The notes below the pieces were generated by a model that worked only from the letters and a program-made list of their open reading frames with translations, did no database searches and was not told where the DNA came from. The translations under genes were made by a program, and so were the position numbers. DNA of 62,978 bases from Planctomycetota bacterium (GTDB lineage: Bacteria > Planctomycetota > MHYJ01 > WSZJ01): the NCBI GenBank assembly GCA_016190145.1, contig JACPRD010000026.1:1-62978 (forward strand), in the 5' to 3' direction. The first letter of the stretch is position 1; each line of letters opens with the position of its first letter. Shown in pieces: positions 55,731 to 62,711 of the stretch.

Positions 55731-58646
55731 TCAGGGCCCCGCCATCCCCCTCAACGCGCGCATCGCCTCCACCCCCTCCCGATCTCCCTTCCCCTCCGCA
55801 AACCCCAGCGCCTCCGCGAGCGCCACCGCCTCGCGCGCGAGAGCTACGGCCTCCGCCTTGCGTCCGAGCTTTGACTCGGTGCGGGCGAGCAAGGCGAGGA
55901 CGTGGAAGTAGTGGATGGAGCGGGTGGAGGCGAGGTCTTCGTGGGCTTTCTTCGATTCCAGGAGCGGCGCGCGGGCTTCGTCGAAGCGGCCGGCGCGGGC
56001 GAGGGCGCGGGCGCGGAAGGTGGCGTAGGTGGCGGTCTGTTCGCGGGAGCCGGCGGAGCGGGCGAGGGATTCGGCTTCGGTGAGGGCGGCGAGGGCGGCG
56101 TCGGTGGCGCCCTGTTCTGAGAGGATGCCGCCGCGGATGCCGAGGGTGTAGGCGAGGAGTTCGGTCATGCCGAGGTCGCGGGCGTGGGCGGCGGATTCGT
56201 CGAGGCAGGCGAGGGCGCGGGGGAAGTCGCCGCGGGCGTGGTAGACGCCGCCGCGGTTGGCGAGGTCGACGGCGACGTCGGGCTTGCAGCCGAGGTGGCG
56301 GTCGATCTCCTCGGCTTCCTCGAAGCAGGCGAGGCCGCGGTCGATTTCGCCGCGGTCCATGAAGAGGGTGCCGAGGTTGCCGAGGCAGACGGCGGTGAGG
56401 CGGCGGTCGCCGAGGGCGCGGTAGATTTTTTCGGCGCGGAGGTAGCCCTCCTCGGCCTCCGCGTATTCGCCGCGGCGCTTGTGGACGATGGCGCGGTTGC
56501 CGAGGTGGCGGGCCTCGGCGGAGGCGTCGCCGCGGCGCGCGGCCAGGGCTTCGGCCTCGCGGAGGCAGGCGACGGCCTCGTCGAATTCGGAGCGACCGCG
56601 GTGGACGTTGCCGCGGTTGCCGATCGCGTCTTCGAGGAGCGCGTCATTGCCGATCTCGCGCGCGATCGCCTCCGCCCGGCGCAGGGCGTCGAGCGCCGCG
56701 GCGTGCTCGCCGCGGGAGAAACGCAGCACCCCTTCCTCCTTGAGCGCCATCCCCAGCCAGTCGCGCAGGCCCGCCGCTTCCGCCGCCGCCTTCCCCTGCG
56801 CGAGGAGGTCGGCGGCGCGGTTCCAGTCCTGGCCGAGGAAGTGGGCCTTGGCGAGGGCGATGGGGAGGCGGGCGCGGTGGACGGGGGTGGCGGGGCCCGC
56901 GGCGAGCGCCGCTTCGAGGCGCGGGGCGCGCTGGCCGGCGGGGCCACGAGCGGCGAGGGCGGGAGAGACGGCGAGGATGGCGCGCGCGGCGGTTTCGGCG
57001 TCGCCGGCGGCGAGGGCGGTGTCCTGGGCGAGGAACAGATTCTCGGTTTCGAGTTCGAGGCGGTCGAGGGCTTCGACGGCCTGGGGGCCGGAGACGCGGG
57101 CGCTCCAGGTTTCGCCGTACGCGACGAAATGGCCGGCGTGGCGCGCGAGGACGGGCGCGGGGTCGGGGAGGCGCGCGGCGGCGAACTCGCGGATGGAGCG
57201 GAAGAGGCCGAAGCGCATGCCGTATTTCGTGTCGTGCGTGCGGACGAGGCTGCGCTCGCGGAGGGTCTGGACGGCGTCGAGGGCGAACGGCGCGTCGGGC
57301 TCGGCGGAGAGGTCGATCACCGCTTCCGCGGACTCGAGGAAGAACCCGCCGCGAAAGACGGAGGCCAGGGCGAGCGCGGCGCGCTCCGCGGGGGCGAGGC
57401 GTTCCCAGGTCCAGTCGAGCGCGCCGGCGAGGCCTTCCGCATGCCGCGCGGCGATTTCCTTCAGGGGCGTCGCGCGGAGGGCCGCGGCGGCGACTTCGAT
57501 GGCGAGCGGGATGCCCTCGAGGTCGCGGCAGACCTGTGCGAGGTCCTCGGGGTCCGCCTCGAAGCCGGGCGCCGCCGCGCGCGCGCGTTCCGTGAACAGC
57601 CGCACGGCGTCGTACGACGAGATTTCCGCGGGGCGCACAGTCCGGGTCGGGACGGGCAGCGGCGGCAGCGGGAGTTCGCGCTCGCCGGCGAGGCCCAGCA
57701 CGACGCGGCTCGCAACGAGGAACCGGGCGCGCGGCGCGCGCTGCTTCCAGACGCCGATCGTCGCCATTGCGTGCTCGACGAGGTGCTCGAACGAATCCAG
57801 CACGAGGAGGACCGGCTTGCGGAACTCCAGCACCCCCGCGACCGCGCGGATCGGATCCTCGCGCCCGCCCGGCGGCGCGCCGAACGCCGCCGCCACGCGG
57901 TGCGCGAGCGCGTGCGCGCCCCGCGCCTCGGCCGCGTCGACGTACCAGCAGCCGCCCTCGAACCTGTCGAGAAGCGCCGTCGCGGCCTCGAGCGCGAGCC
58001 GCGTCTTGCCGATGCCGCCCGGCCCGGTCAGCGTCACGAGCCGTCCCTCGGGGCGCGGCAGCGTTTCCAGGAGTTCCGCCAGTTCCGCGCGCCGGCCCAC
58101 GAACGAGGTCTCCGTCACAGGGAGGTTGGTAGCGCGCGTGGAGAGCGTGCGCGGCGGCGGAAACCGCCGGACGGAGAGCGCGCGGGGGAGCGCCTGGAAC
58201 AAGCGTTCCGGGGGCAGAGACGGCAGCACGCCGTGCGGGCCGAGGTCCTGAACGTCGGCCCCGGCGAGCGATTCGCCCGCATCCCGCGCTGCCGCTTCGG
58301 AAAGCAGCGTTTGCCCGCCGTGCGCCGCGGCCGCGACGGCGTGCGCGCGTTCGGGGTCGCCGGCCTGGACGCCGATCCGGACGAGGATCTCGCCGGTCTC
58401 CTCGGGCCAGCGCGCGGCGTGGAGGCGTTCCTGCGCGGCGAGGGAGAAGCGGACGGCGGAGGCGCTGTCCGCGAACCGGACGAGGAAGGAGTCGCCCTCG
58501 GTGCGGAGCTCGGCTCCGCCGAATTCGCGAATGGCCTCGCGCAGGATCCGGTTGTGTTCCGCGAGGACAGGGGCGAAGGCGGGGCCGAGTCGCTCCCAGA
58601 GACTCGTGGAGCCCTGGATGTCGGTGCAGACGAAGGTTGACGGCAT
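55731..58646 (-). CDS. Degenerate class III cyclase-STAND ATPase-TPR regulator
   Basis: A 971-residue soluble protein. Residues about 1-130: cyclase-like domain with VCTDIQGST and ELRTEGDSFLV (both metal Asp), but the stretch that should carry the catalytic Asn and Arg before AAAAHGGQ is missing (GDPERAHAVAAAAHGG), so it is probably inactive. Residues about 165-470: AfsR-like STAND NTPase with P-loop GPGGIGKTRLALE, LLVLDSFEHL and GIPLAIEVAAAAL. Residues about 560-970: TPR array. Such proteins integrate signals for transcription or other partners, but no DNA-binding domain is seen. TAAACT ends seven bases before the ATG. Confidence 0.88.
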   Translation of the reverse strand: MPSTFVCTDIQGSTSLWERLGPAFAPVLAEHNRILREAIREFGGAELRTEGDSFLVRFADSASAVRFSLAAQERLHAARWPEETGEILVRIGVQAGDPERAHAVAAAAHGGQTLLSEAAARDAGESLAGADVQDLGPHGVLPSLPPERLFQALPRALSVRRFPPPRTLSTRATNLPVTETSFVGRRAELAELLETLPRPEGRLVTLTGPGGIGKTRLALEAATALLDRFEGGCWYVDAAEARGAHALAHRVAAAFGAPPGGREDPIRAVAGVLEFRKPVLLVLDSFEHLVEHAMATIGVWKQRAPRARFLVASRVVLGLAGERELPLPPLPVPTRTVRPAEISSYDAVRLFTERARAAAPGFEADPEDLAQVCRDLEGIPLAIEVAAAALRATPLKEIAARHAEGLAGALDWTWERLAPAERAALALASVFRGGFFLESAEAVIDLSAEPDAPFALDAVQTLRERSLVRTHDTKYGMRFGLFRSIREFAAARLPDPAPVLARHAGHFVAYGETWSARVSGPQAVEALDRLELETENLFLAQDTALAAGDAETAARAILAVSPALAARGPAGQRAPRLEAALAAGPATPVHRARLPIALAKAHFLGQDWNRAADLLAQGKAAAEAAGLRDWLGMALKEEGVLRFSRGEHAAALDALRRAEAIAREIGNDALLEDAIGNRGNVHRGRSEFDEAVACLREAEALAARRGDASAEARHLGNRAIVHKRRGEYAEAEEGYLRAEKIYRALGDRRLTAVCLGNLGTLFMDRGEIDRGLACFEEAEEIDRHLGCKPDVAVDLANRGGVYHARGDFPRALACLDESAAHARDLGMTELLAYTLGIRGGILSEQGATDAALAALTEAESLARSAGSREQTATYATFRARALARAGRFDEARAPLLESKKAHEDLASTRSIHYFHVLALLARTESKLGRKAEAVALAREAVALAEALGFAEGKGDREGVEAMRALRGMAGP

Positions 58647-58653
58647 TGCGGAC

Positions 58654-58659
58654 AGTTTA
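58654..58659 (-). promoter_or_regulatory. Minus-10-like TAAACT before the cyclase-STAND gene
   Basis: TAAACT on the minus strand, then seven bases, then ATG 58646; probable leaderless start. Confidence 0.35.
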
Positions 58660-58701
58660 GCGCGAAGACGCGGGTCGGGTGGCCGGGCGGTTTTTCGGCG
58701 G

Positions 58702-58853
58702 GCGGGTTCGGGGTTCGGCGTTCGGAGTTGTCGAGCCACTAGGCCGCGAAGCGGCCCCCGTTCCCTCGCCCGCGCCCGCGCCCGGTCGTTCGCTGCGGCG
58801 CGGGCGCGCGGTTCTCCGCAGTGAAAGGGCCGGGCGCGGGCGCGGGCGGGGGT
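58702..58853. repeat. CGAACGCCGAAC units and a large GC inverted repeat
   Basis: 58702-58730 holds three CGAAC-type units on the minus (coding) strand of the gene at 58646. 58742-58756 is GGCCGC-GAA-GCGGCC, the same cap hairpin as in the 42733 and 49827 elements. From 58766, CGCCCGCGCCCGCGCCCGG pairs with CCGGGCGCGGGCGCGGGCG near 58829-58850. No gene lies in 58647-58968. Confidence 0.75.
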
Positions 58854-58968
58854 ACGGGTTGGCCATGGACTTAAGAAAGGGGTTCTTTGACATAGACCCC
58901 CACCTTCGACACCTGTTAACATCCCCGCTTCGGCCCTGTGGGGGGGCCCCGTTCCCCGGAGCACCGCG

Positions 58969-60384
58969 ATGCGCGTCTACTGTGTCAACCCGCCGGCCGA
59001 CCACGGCGTGAAGCAGGTCCGCGAGGGCCGCTGCATGCAGCGCGGCGGCGCGTGGACCACGATCTGGACGCCGCTCAGCCTCGCGTACTGCGCGGCCGTC
59101 GCGCGGAAGGACGGGCACGAGGTGTTCCTGAACGACTGCATCGTGGAAGAGGTGGGGTTCGCGGACCTCGCTCGGAAATGCGCGGCGATCCGGCCGGACC
59201 TGGTGGTGATGAACGCGGTCACGCCTTCGCTCGACAGCGACATGACGACGGTGGAGGCGATCAAGCAGGGCTGGCCGCAGGCGTTCGTGGCGGTCATCGG
59301 GATCCACACGACGGCGCTTCCCCAGGACGCCTTCACGCGCGCGCCGCGGCTGGACGCGGTGATCCGTGGGGAGCCGGAGCTGACGGTGCGGGAGCTGTGC
59401 GCGGCGCTCGCGGCGGGGAACGCGGTGGACGGCATTGCGGGGCTGGCGCTGATGCGCGAAGGGGAGTTGCGGATCAACCCCGATCGCGCGCCGGTGGAGA
59501 ACCTCGACGATCTGCCGTTCCCCGCGTACGACTTGATTCAGCACGACCTGTACAAGATGCCGTATACGGACGGGAACTTCCTGCTGGTGGCGACGGGGCG
59601 CGGCTGCCCGCATCCGTGCACGTTCTGCGCGGACCACACGTACTACGGGAAGAAGCTGCGGCTGCGGTCGGCGAAAAACCTCGTGGACGAGCTGGAGCAC
59701 TGGGGCAAGGCGTACGGGATCCGCGAGTTCCTCTTCTGGAGCGAAGGCTTCACGCTCTCGCCGCCGCGCGCCAAGGCCGTCGCGCGCGAGATCGCGGCGC
59801 GCGGGCTCGACATCGAGTGGGTCTGCAACTCGCGCGTGGACGACGTCGACCCGGAGATGCTCGAGCTGTTCAAGAAGGCGGGCTGCAAGATCATCGGTTT
59901 CGGCGTCGAGAGCGGCGTGCAGGAGATGCTCGACGCCATGAAGAAAGGCACGACCGTCGGCCAGATCCGCCAGGCCATCGACTGGGCCAAGGCCGCGGGC
60001 GTCCAGACCGCCGCGCACTGCATGCTCGGCTTCCCCGGCGAAACGCGCGCGACCATCCAGCAGACCGTGGACTTCGTGCGCTCCCTCAGGCTCGACTTCG
60101 CCCAGTTCTACTGCGCCGTTCCTTTCCCCGGCTGCGACCTCTACGACTGGGCGAAGGAAGAAGGCTGGATCGCGACCGACGACTACCGGAAATACGAGCA
60201 GAACCAGAGCGCGCTCAACATCCCGGGGATGAGCTGGGAGGAAATCGAGAAAGCGCGGTCCAGGGCGTATCGGAAGTTCTACCTTCGCCCGTCCATGATC
60301 GGGAACCACCTGTCCCGGCTCCGGACGGTCAAGGACGTCCGGGTGTTCGGCCGGATGGTGAAGGAATTCGTTTCCTGGGTGTAA
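58969..60384 (+). CDS. B12-binding radical SAM enzyme
   Basis: A 471-residue enzyme. N-terminal cobalamin-binding-like domain (about 1-150; RVYCVNPPADHG, IRPDLVVMNAVTPS, VAVIGIHTT), then a radical SAM core with the cluster motif GCPHPCTFC (CxxxCxxC, about residue 207), FLFWSEGFTL, GFGVESGVQEML and HCMLGFPGETRATI. It resembles the BchE/P-methylase group that methylates or cyclises at unreactive carbon or phosphorus centres. Substrate unknown. ATG chosen after the repeat-rich gap; weak GGAGC upstream. Followed by a lipoprotein gene after 29 bases. Confidence 0.9.
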   Translation: MRVYCVNPPADHGVKQVREGRCMQRGGAWTTIWTPLSLAYCAAVARKDGHEVFLNDCIVEEVGFADLARKCAAIRPDLVVMNAVTPSLDSDMTTVEAIKQGWPQAFVAVIGIHTTALPQDAFTRAPRLDAVIRGEPELTVRELCAALAAGNAVDGIAGLALMREGELRINPDRAPVENLDDLPFPAYDLIQHDLYKMPYTDGNFLLVATGRGCPHPCTFCADHTYYGKKLRLRSAKNLVDELEHWGKAYGIREFLFWSEGFTLSPPRAKAVAREIAARGLDIEWVCNSRVDDVDPEMLELFKKAGCKIIGFGVESGVQEMLDAMKKGTTVGQIRQAIDWAKAAGVQTAAHCMLGFPGETRATIQQTVDFVRSLRLDFAQFYCAVPFPGCDLYDWAKEEGWIATDDYRKYEQNQSALNIPGMSWEEIEKARSRAYRKFYLRPSMIGNHLSRLRTVKDVRVFGRMVKEFVSWV

Positions 60385-60413
60385 GATCCCCGGAAACAGT
60401 TCGGGAGCCCACC

Positions 60414-60914
60414 ATGAGAGCCCGCGTCCGGATCTGGATCGTCCTCGCGCTCGCCGCGGTCGCGCCGGGCTGCCGCACGCTCGTCGCCGACGCTGGGGAC
60501 TACACGAAGGACGAAGCGATCGACAAACTCCGCGGCTACTACCCTTCGATCCAGGAAGTCACGGACACGCACATTTCCGTCCCGAACTACATCGAGGGCG
60601 GAAACACGCCCCTCATCATCCTCTACTCGGACATCGTCCGGGTGCGCATCGTGCCCCAGGCGAAATGGTTCGTGCTCACGATCTTCGTCGGCACGATCTA
60701 CGGCCCGCTGGTCTACAACCTCGAGGTCGAACTGAAGAACGGCTGGAAGGTGCCGGTGATCTTCAACCTGCGTTCGGGCCTGAACCTCGTGCCGCTCTGG
60801 ATCTACCCCAACGTCCTGATCCACGGGTACGGTCCGGGGTACGCGCTCGACTGGCTGCGGCAGGACGCGGCCGCGCGCGAGGCGGAGCCGGACGAGGAAG
60901 AAAGCCGGCGGTAG
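60414..60914 (+). CDS. Lipoprotein, member 1 of a tandem triplet
   Basis: A 166-residue lipoprotein (VLALAAVAPGC lipobox). The mature part has a beta-rich body with IYGPLVYNLEVEL and LNLVPLWIYPNVLIHGYGPG (about residue 125), then YALDWLRQDAAA. The same architecture recurs in the next two lipoprotein genes (GPxVYDL, then PLWLYPYxPxHGYPLG and AIDYMRQ). No known family recognised. It follows the radical SAM gene by 29 bases and may share its transcript. Confidence 0.75.
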   Translation: MRARVRIWIVLALAAVAPGCRTLVADAGDYTKDEAIDKLRGYYPSIQEVTDTHISVPNYIEGGNTPLIILYSDIVRVRIVPQAKWFVLTIFVGTIYGPLVYNLEVELKNGWKVPVIFNLRSGLNLVPLWIYPNVLIHGYGPGYALDWLRQDAAAREAEPDEEESRR

Positions 60915-60960
60915 GCAGTACCAGGTAGGTGTTTTCCGACTAGCCGTGAGCCGATCATGC

Positions 60961-60999
60961 ACCCTTCGACTCGCCCTTCGGGCTCGCTCAGGGTAAGCC
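60961..60999. repeat. Palindromic TTCGACTCGCCCTTCGGGC element
   Basis: ACCCTTCGACTCGCCC-TTC-GGGC-type palindrome followed by TCGCTCAGGGTAAGCC. Sequences of this kind are dispersed in many unrelated GC-rich genomes. It lies between lipoprotein genes 1 and 2. Confidence 0.6.
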
Positions 61000-61059
61000 G
61001 GGCCGCGGAGGGGGGGACGAGGTGAGAAAAGTCGTATCCGGCCCGGCTCAGGGGGAACC

Positions 61060-61581
61060 ATGACGGGGGAGAACGTCCGGAGGCGCGCGGCCGTCGCGGC
61101 GTGCCTCCTTCTGCCGTGGCTCGGAAGCGGCTGCCGCACGTGCCACGGCGTGCCCGAGGACTGGACCGTCTCCTCCGCGATGGACGAGATCCGGAACTAC
61201 GAAAGCGTCTCGGAGTGCACCGAGCTCAGCTTCACGTTCAACGAACCCCGGTTCGTGAAGGGCGTGGGCGCGGCTCTCGCGCCGTGCACGATTCCTTACA
61301 AGGACATCGCGGTCGTCCGGCTCTGGCCGCGGCCGGTGCCGTTCGACACGTTTCCGTTCCTGCCGCCGCTGCTCGGCCCGATGGTCTACGACCTGATTCT
61401 CGAGATGGACGACGGGTCGGAGCACAAGTTGGTGAAGAGGTGCTATCCGGGTTTTTCGATCTTCCCGCTCTGGCTTTACCCGTACATTCCGGTTCACGGG
61501 TATCCACTCGGGCATGCGATCGACTACATGCGGCAACATGCGGAGGCGAGGGCGGGGGAGCGTGAGGAGAAGGGGAAGTGA
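61060..61581 (+). CDS. Lipoprotein, member 2 of a tandem triplet
   Basis: A 173-residue lipoprotein (LLPWLGSGC lipobox followed by RTCHG). Body with DIAVVRLWPRP, LLGPMVYDLILEMDDGSE, then CYPGFSIFPLWLYPYIPVHG and YPLGHAIDYMRQHAEA. Very close to member 3 in the C-terminal half and more distant from member 1. The CRTCH string at the lipidated cysteine is shared with member 3. Function unknown; the constant tryptophan/proline-rich segment looks like a docking or membrane-contact strand. Confidence 0.75.
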   Translation: MTGENVRRRAAVAACLLLPWLGSGCRTCHGVPEDWTVSSAMDEIRNYESVSECTELSFTFNEPRFVKGVGAALAPCTIPYKDIAVVRLWPRPVPFDTFPFLPPLLGPMVYDLILEMDDGSEHKLVKRCYPGFSIFPLWLYPYIPVHGYPLGHAIDYMRQHAEARAGEREEKGK

Positions 61582-61587
61582 GATGCC

Positions 61588-61683
61588 TGTGACCAGTTGC
61601 GAGTGACCAGTTGCCAGTTGCCAGTGACCAGTTGCCAGTGGTCACTGGTCTCTGGTCACTGGCAACTGGTCACTGGCAACGGA
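61588..61683. repeat. Inverted repeat of GACCAGTTGCCAGT units
   Basis: Left arm repeats GACCAGTTGCCAGTGACC, right arm GGTCACTGGCAACTGGTC; the arms are strongly complementary. Same motif family as 35241-35332. It separates lipoprotein genes 2 and 3. Confidence 0.85.
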
Positions 61684-61712
61684 CATCGGGTCGCACCCAA
61701 TCAGAGGGATTC

Positions 61713-62225
61713 ATGACCAATCGCCTGATCGCGCTCATCCTGCTCCCGCTGTTCGCCGGATGCCGGACGTGCCACGGGACCGACGACAAGTGGACGATCG
61801 ATACCGCGATGCAGGAGATCGGAACGCGGGCGAGCATCGCCGAGTGCTCGGCCGAACAGTTCACCGTCCTCGAATACACCTTCATCCGCGGCCAGGGCCT
61901 CACTTCCAATCCGAAGACCATCCGCTTCCGCGACATCGAATTCGTCAAGCTCAAGCCCGAGCCCGTGTGGTTCGTGCTGTCGCCGTTCGTGGCGGGGCTG
62001 ATCGGCCCGCTGGTCTACGACCTCGTGCTCGAGATGCGCGACGGGACGGAGTACCGGCTGATCCGGGAGTGCTACCCGGGATTCTCGATCTTTCCGCTCT
62101 GGCTCTACCCGTACGTGCCGATTCACGGGTATCCTCTGGGCGAGGCGATCGACTACATGCGGCAGCACACGGTGAACTCGGATCCCGGCTCGAATCCCGG
62201 CGGGATGACGCCGGGCGGGAAGTAG
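61713..62225 (+). CDS. Lipoprotein, member 3 of a tandem triplet
   Basis: A 170-residue lipoprotein (LLPLFAGC lipobox, then RTCHG). Body with FRDIEFVKLKPEPVWFVL, LIGPLVYDLVLEMRDGTE, CYPGFSIFPLWLYPYVPIHG and YPLGEAIDYMRQHT, then a Gly/Pro-rich tail. Close to member 2, so the pair arose by a recent duplication that spans or follows the intergenic repeat. Function unknown. Confidence 0.75.
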   Translation: MTNRLIALILLPLFAGCRTCHGTDDKWTIDTAMQEIGTRASIAECSAEQFTVLEYTFIRGQGLTSNPKTIRFRDIEFVKLKPEPVWFVLSPFVAGLIGPLVYDLVLEMRDGTEYRLIRECYPGFSIFPLWLYPYVPIHGYPLGEAIDYMRQHTVNSDPGSNPGGMTPGGK

Positions 62226-62246
62226 CGAACCATAGGGGGGAAGCGC

Positions 62247-62711
62247 ATGGCGGTCTGGGACTGGAAGGTGATCGAGAAGCAGGCGAACGCGGCGCTGGGG
62301 AAGAAGGCGGACGACGTCAACGCTTCGCGCCGCCAGGCGCACGCGATCGGGATGCAGGGGAACACGGCGCAGGCGGTGGACATGCTGCAGAAGCACCTCT
62401 ACTACCACCCGAAGGACGCGAAGGCGATGGACCTTCTGGCGGCGTTCCTCGTGATCGCCGGCAAGCCGGCCGACGCGATCGGGTGGTCGGACAAGGCGCT
62501 TCAGGCCGACCCGAAATTCCTCGCGGCGCGGTACAACCGTGCGGTGGCGTGCGTGAAGTCCGGGAAGGTGGAGGAGGGGATCCGGGACCTGGGGATGGCG
62601 GTGGAGTCGAATGCGGAGTACCGGGAAATTGCGGCGGAGGATGCGGACTTCGCGGGAATTACGGGGAATGCGCGGTTCAAGGCGGTGCTGGCGGTGCCGA
62701 AGATGGAATAG
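62247..62711 (+). CDS. Small TPR protein
   Basis: A 154-residue soluble protein: a short N-terminal helix, two to three TPR motifs (ASRRQAHAIGMQGNTAQAVD, AFLVIAGKPADAIGWSDKAL, NRAVACVKSGKVEEGIRDL) and a C-terminal segment ending NARFKAVLA, as in TPR proteins that report a TPR-end GNxRFxALL motif. It starts 21 bases after lipoprotein 3 and may share its transcript. Partner unknown. Confidence 0.8.
   Translation: MAVWDWKVIEKQANAALGKKADDVNASRRQAHAIGMQGNTAQAVDMLQKHLYYHPKDAKAMDLLAAFLVIAGKPADAIGWSDKALQADPKFLAARYNRAVACVKSGKVEEGIRDLGMAVESNAEYREIAAEDADFAGITGNARFKAVLAVPKME

Noticed and set aside
61120..61800. CRTCH at the N-terminus of lipoproteins 2 and 3 looks like a c-type haem motif (CxxCH).
   Set aside because: The first cysteine is the lipidated residue of a clear lipobox, so it cannot also hold haem; the third family member lacks the motif.
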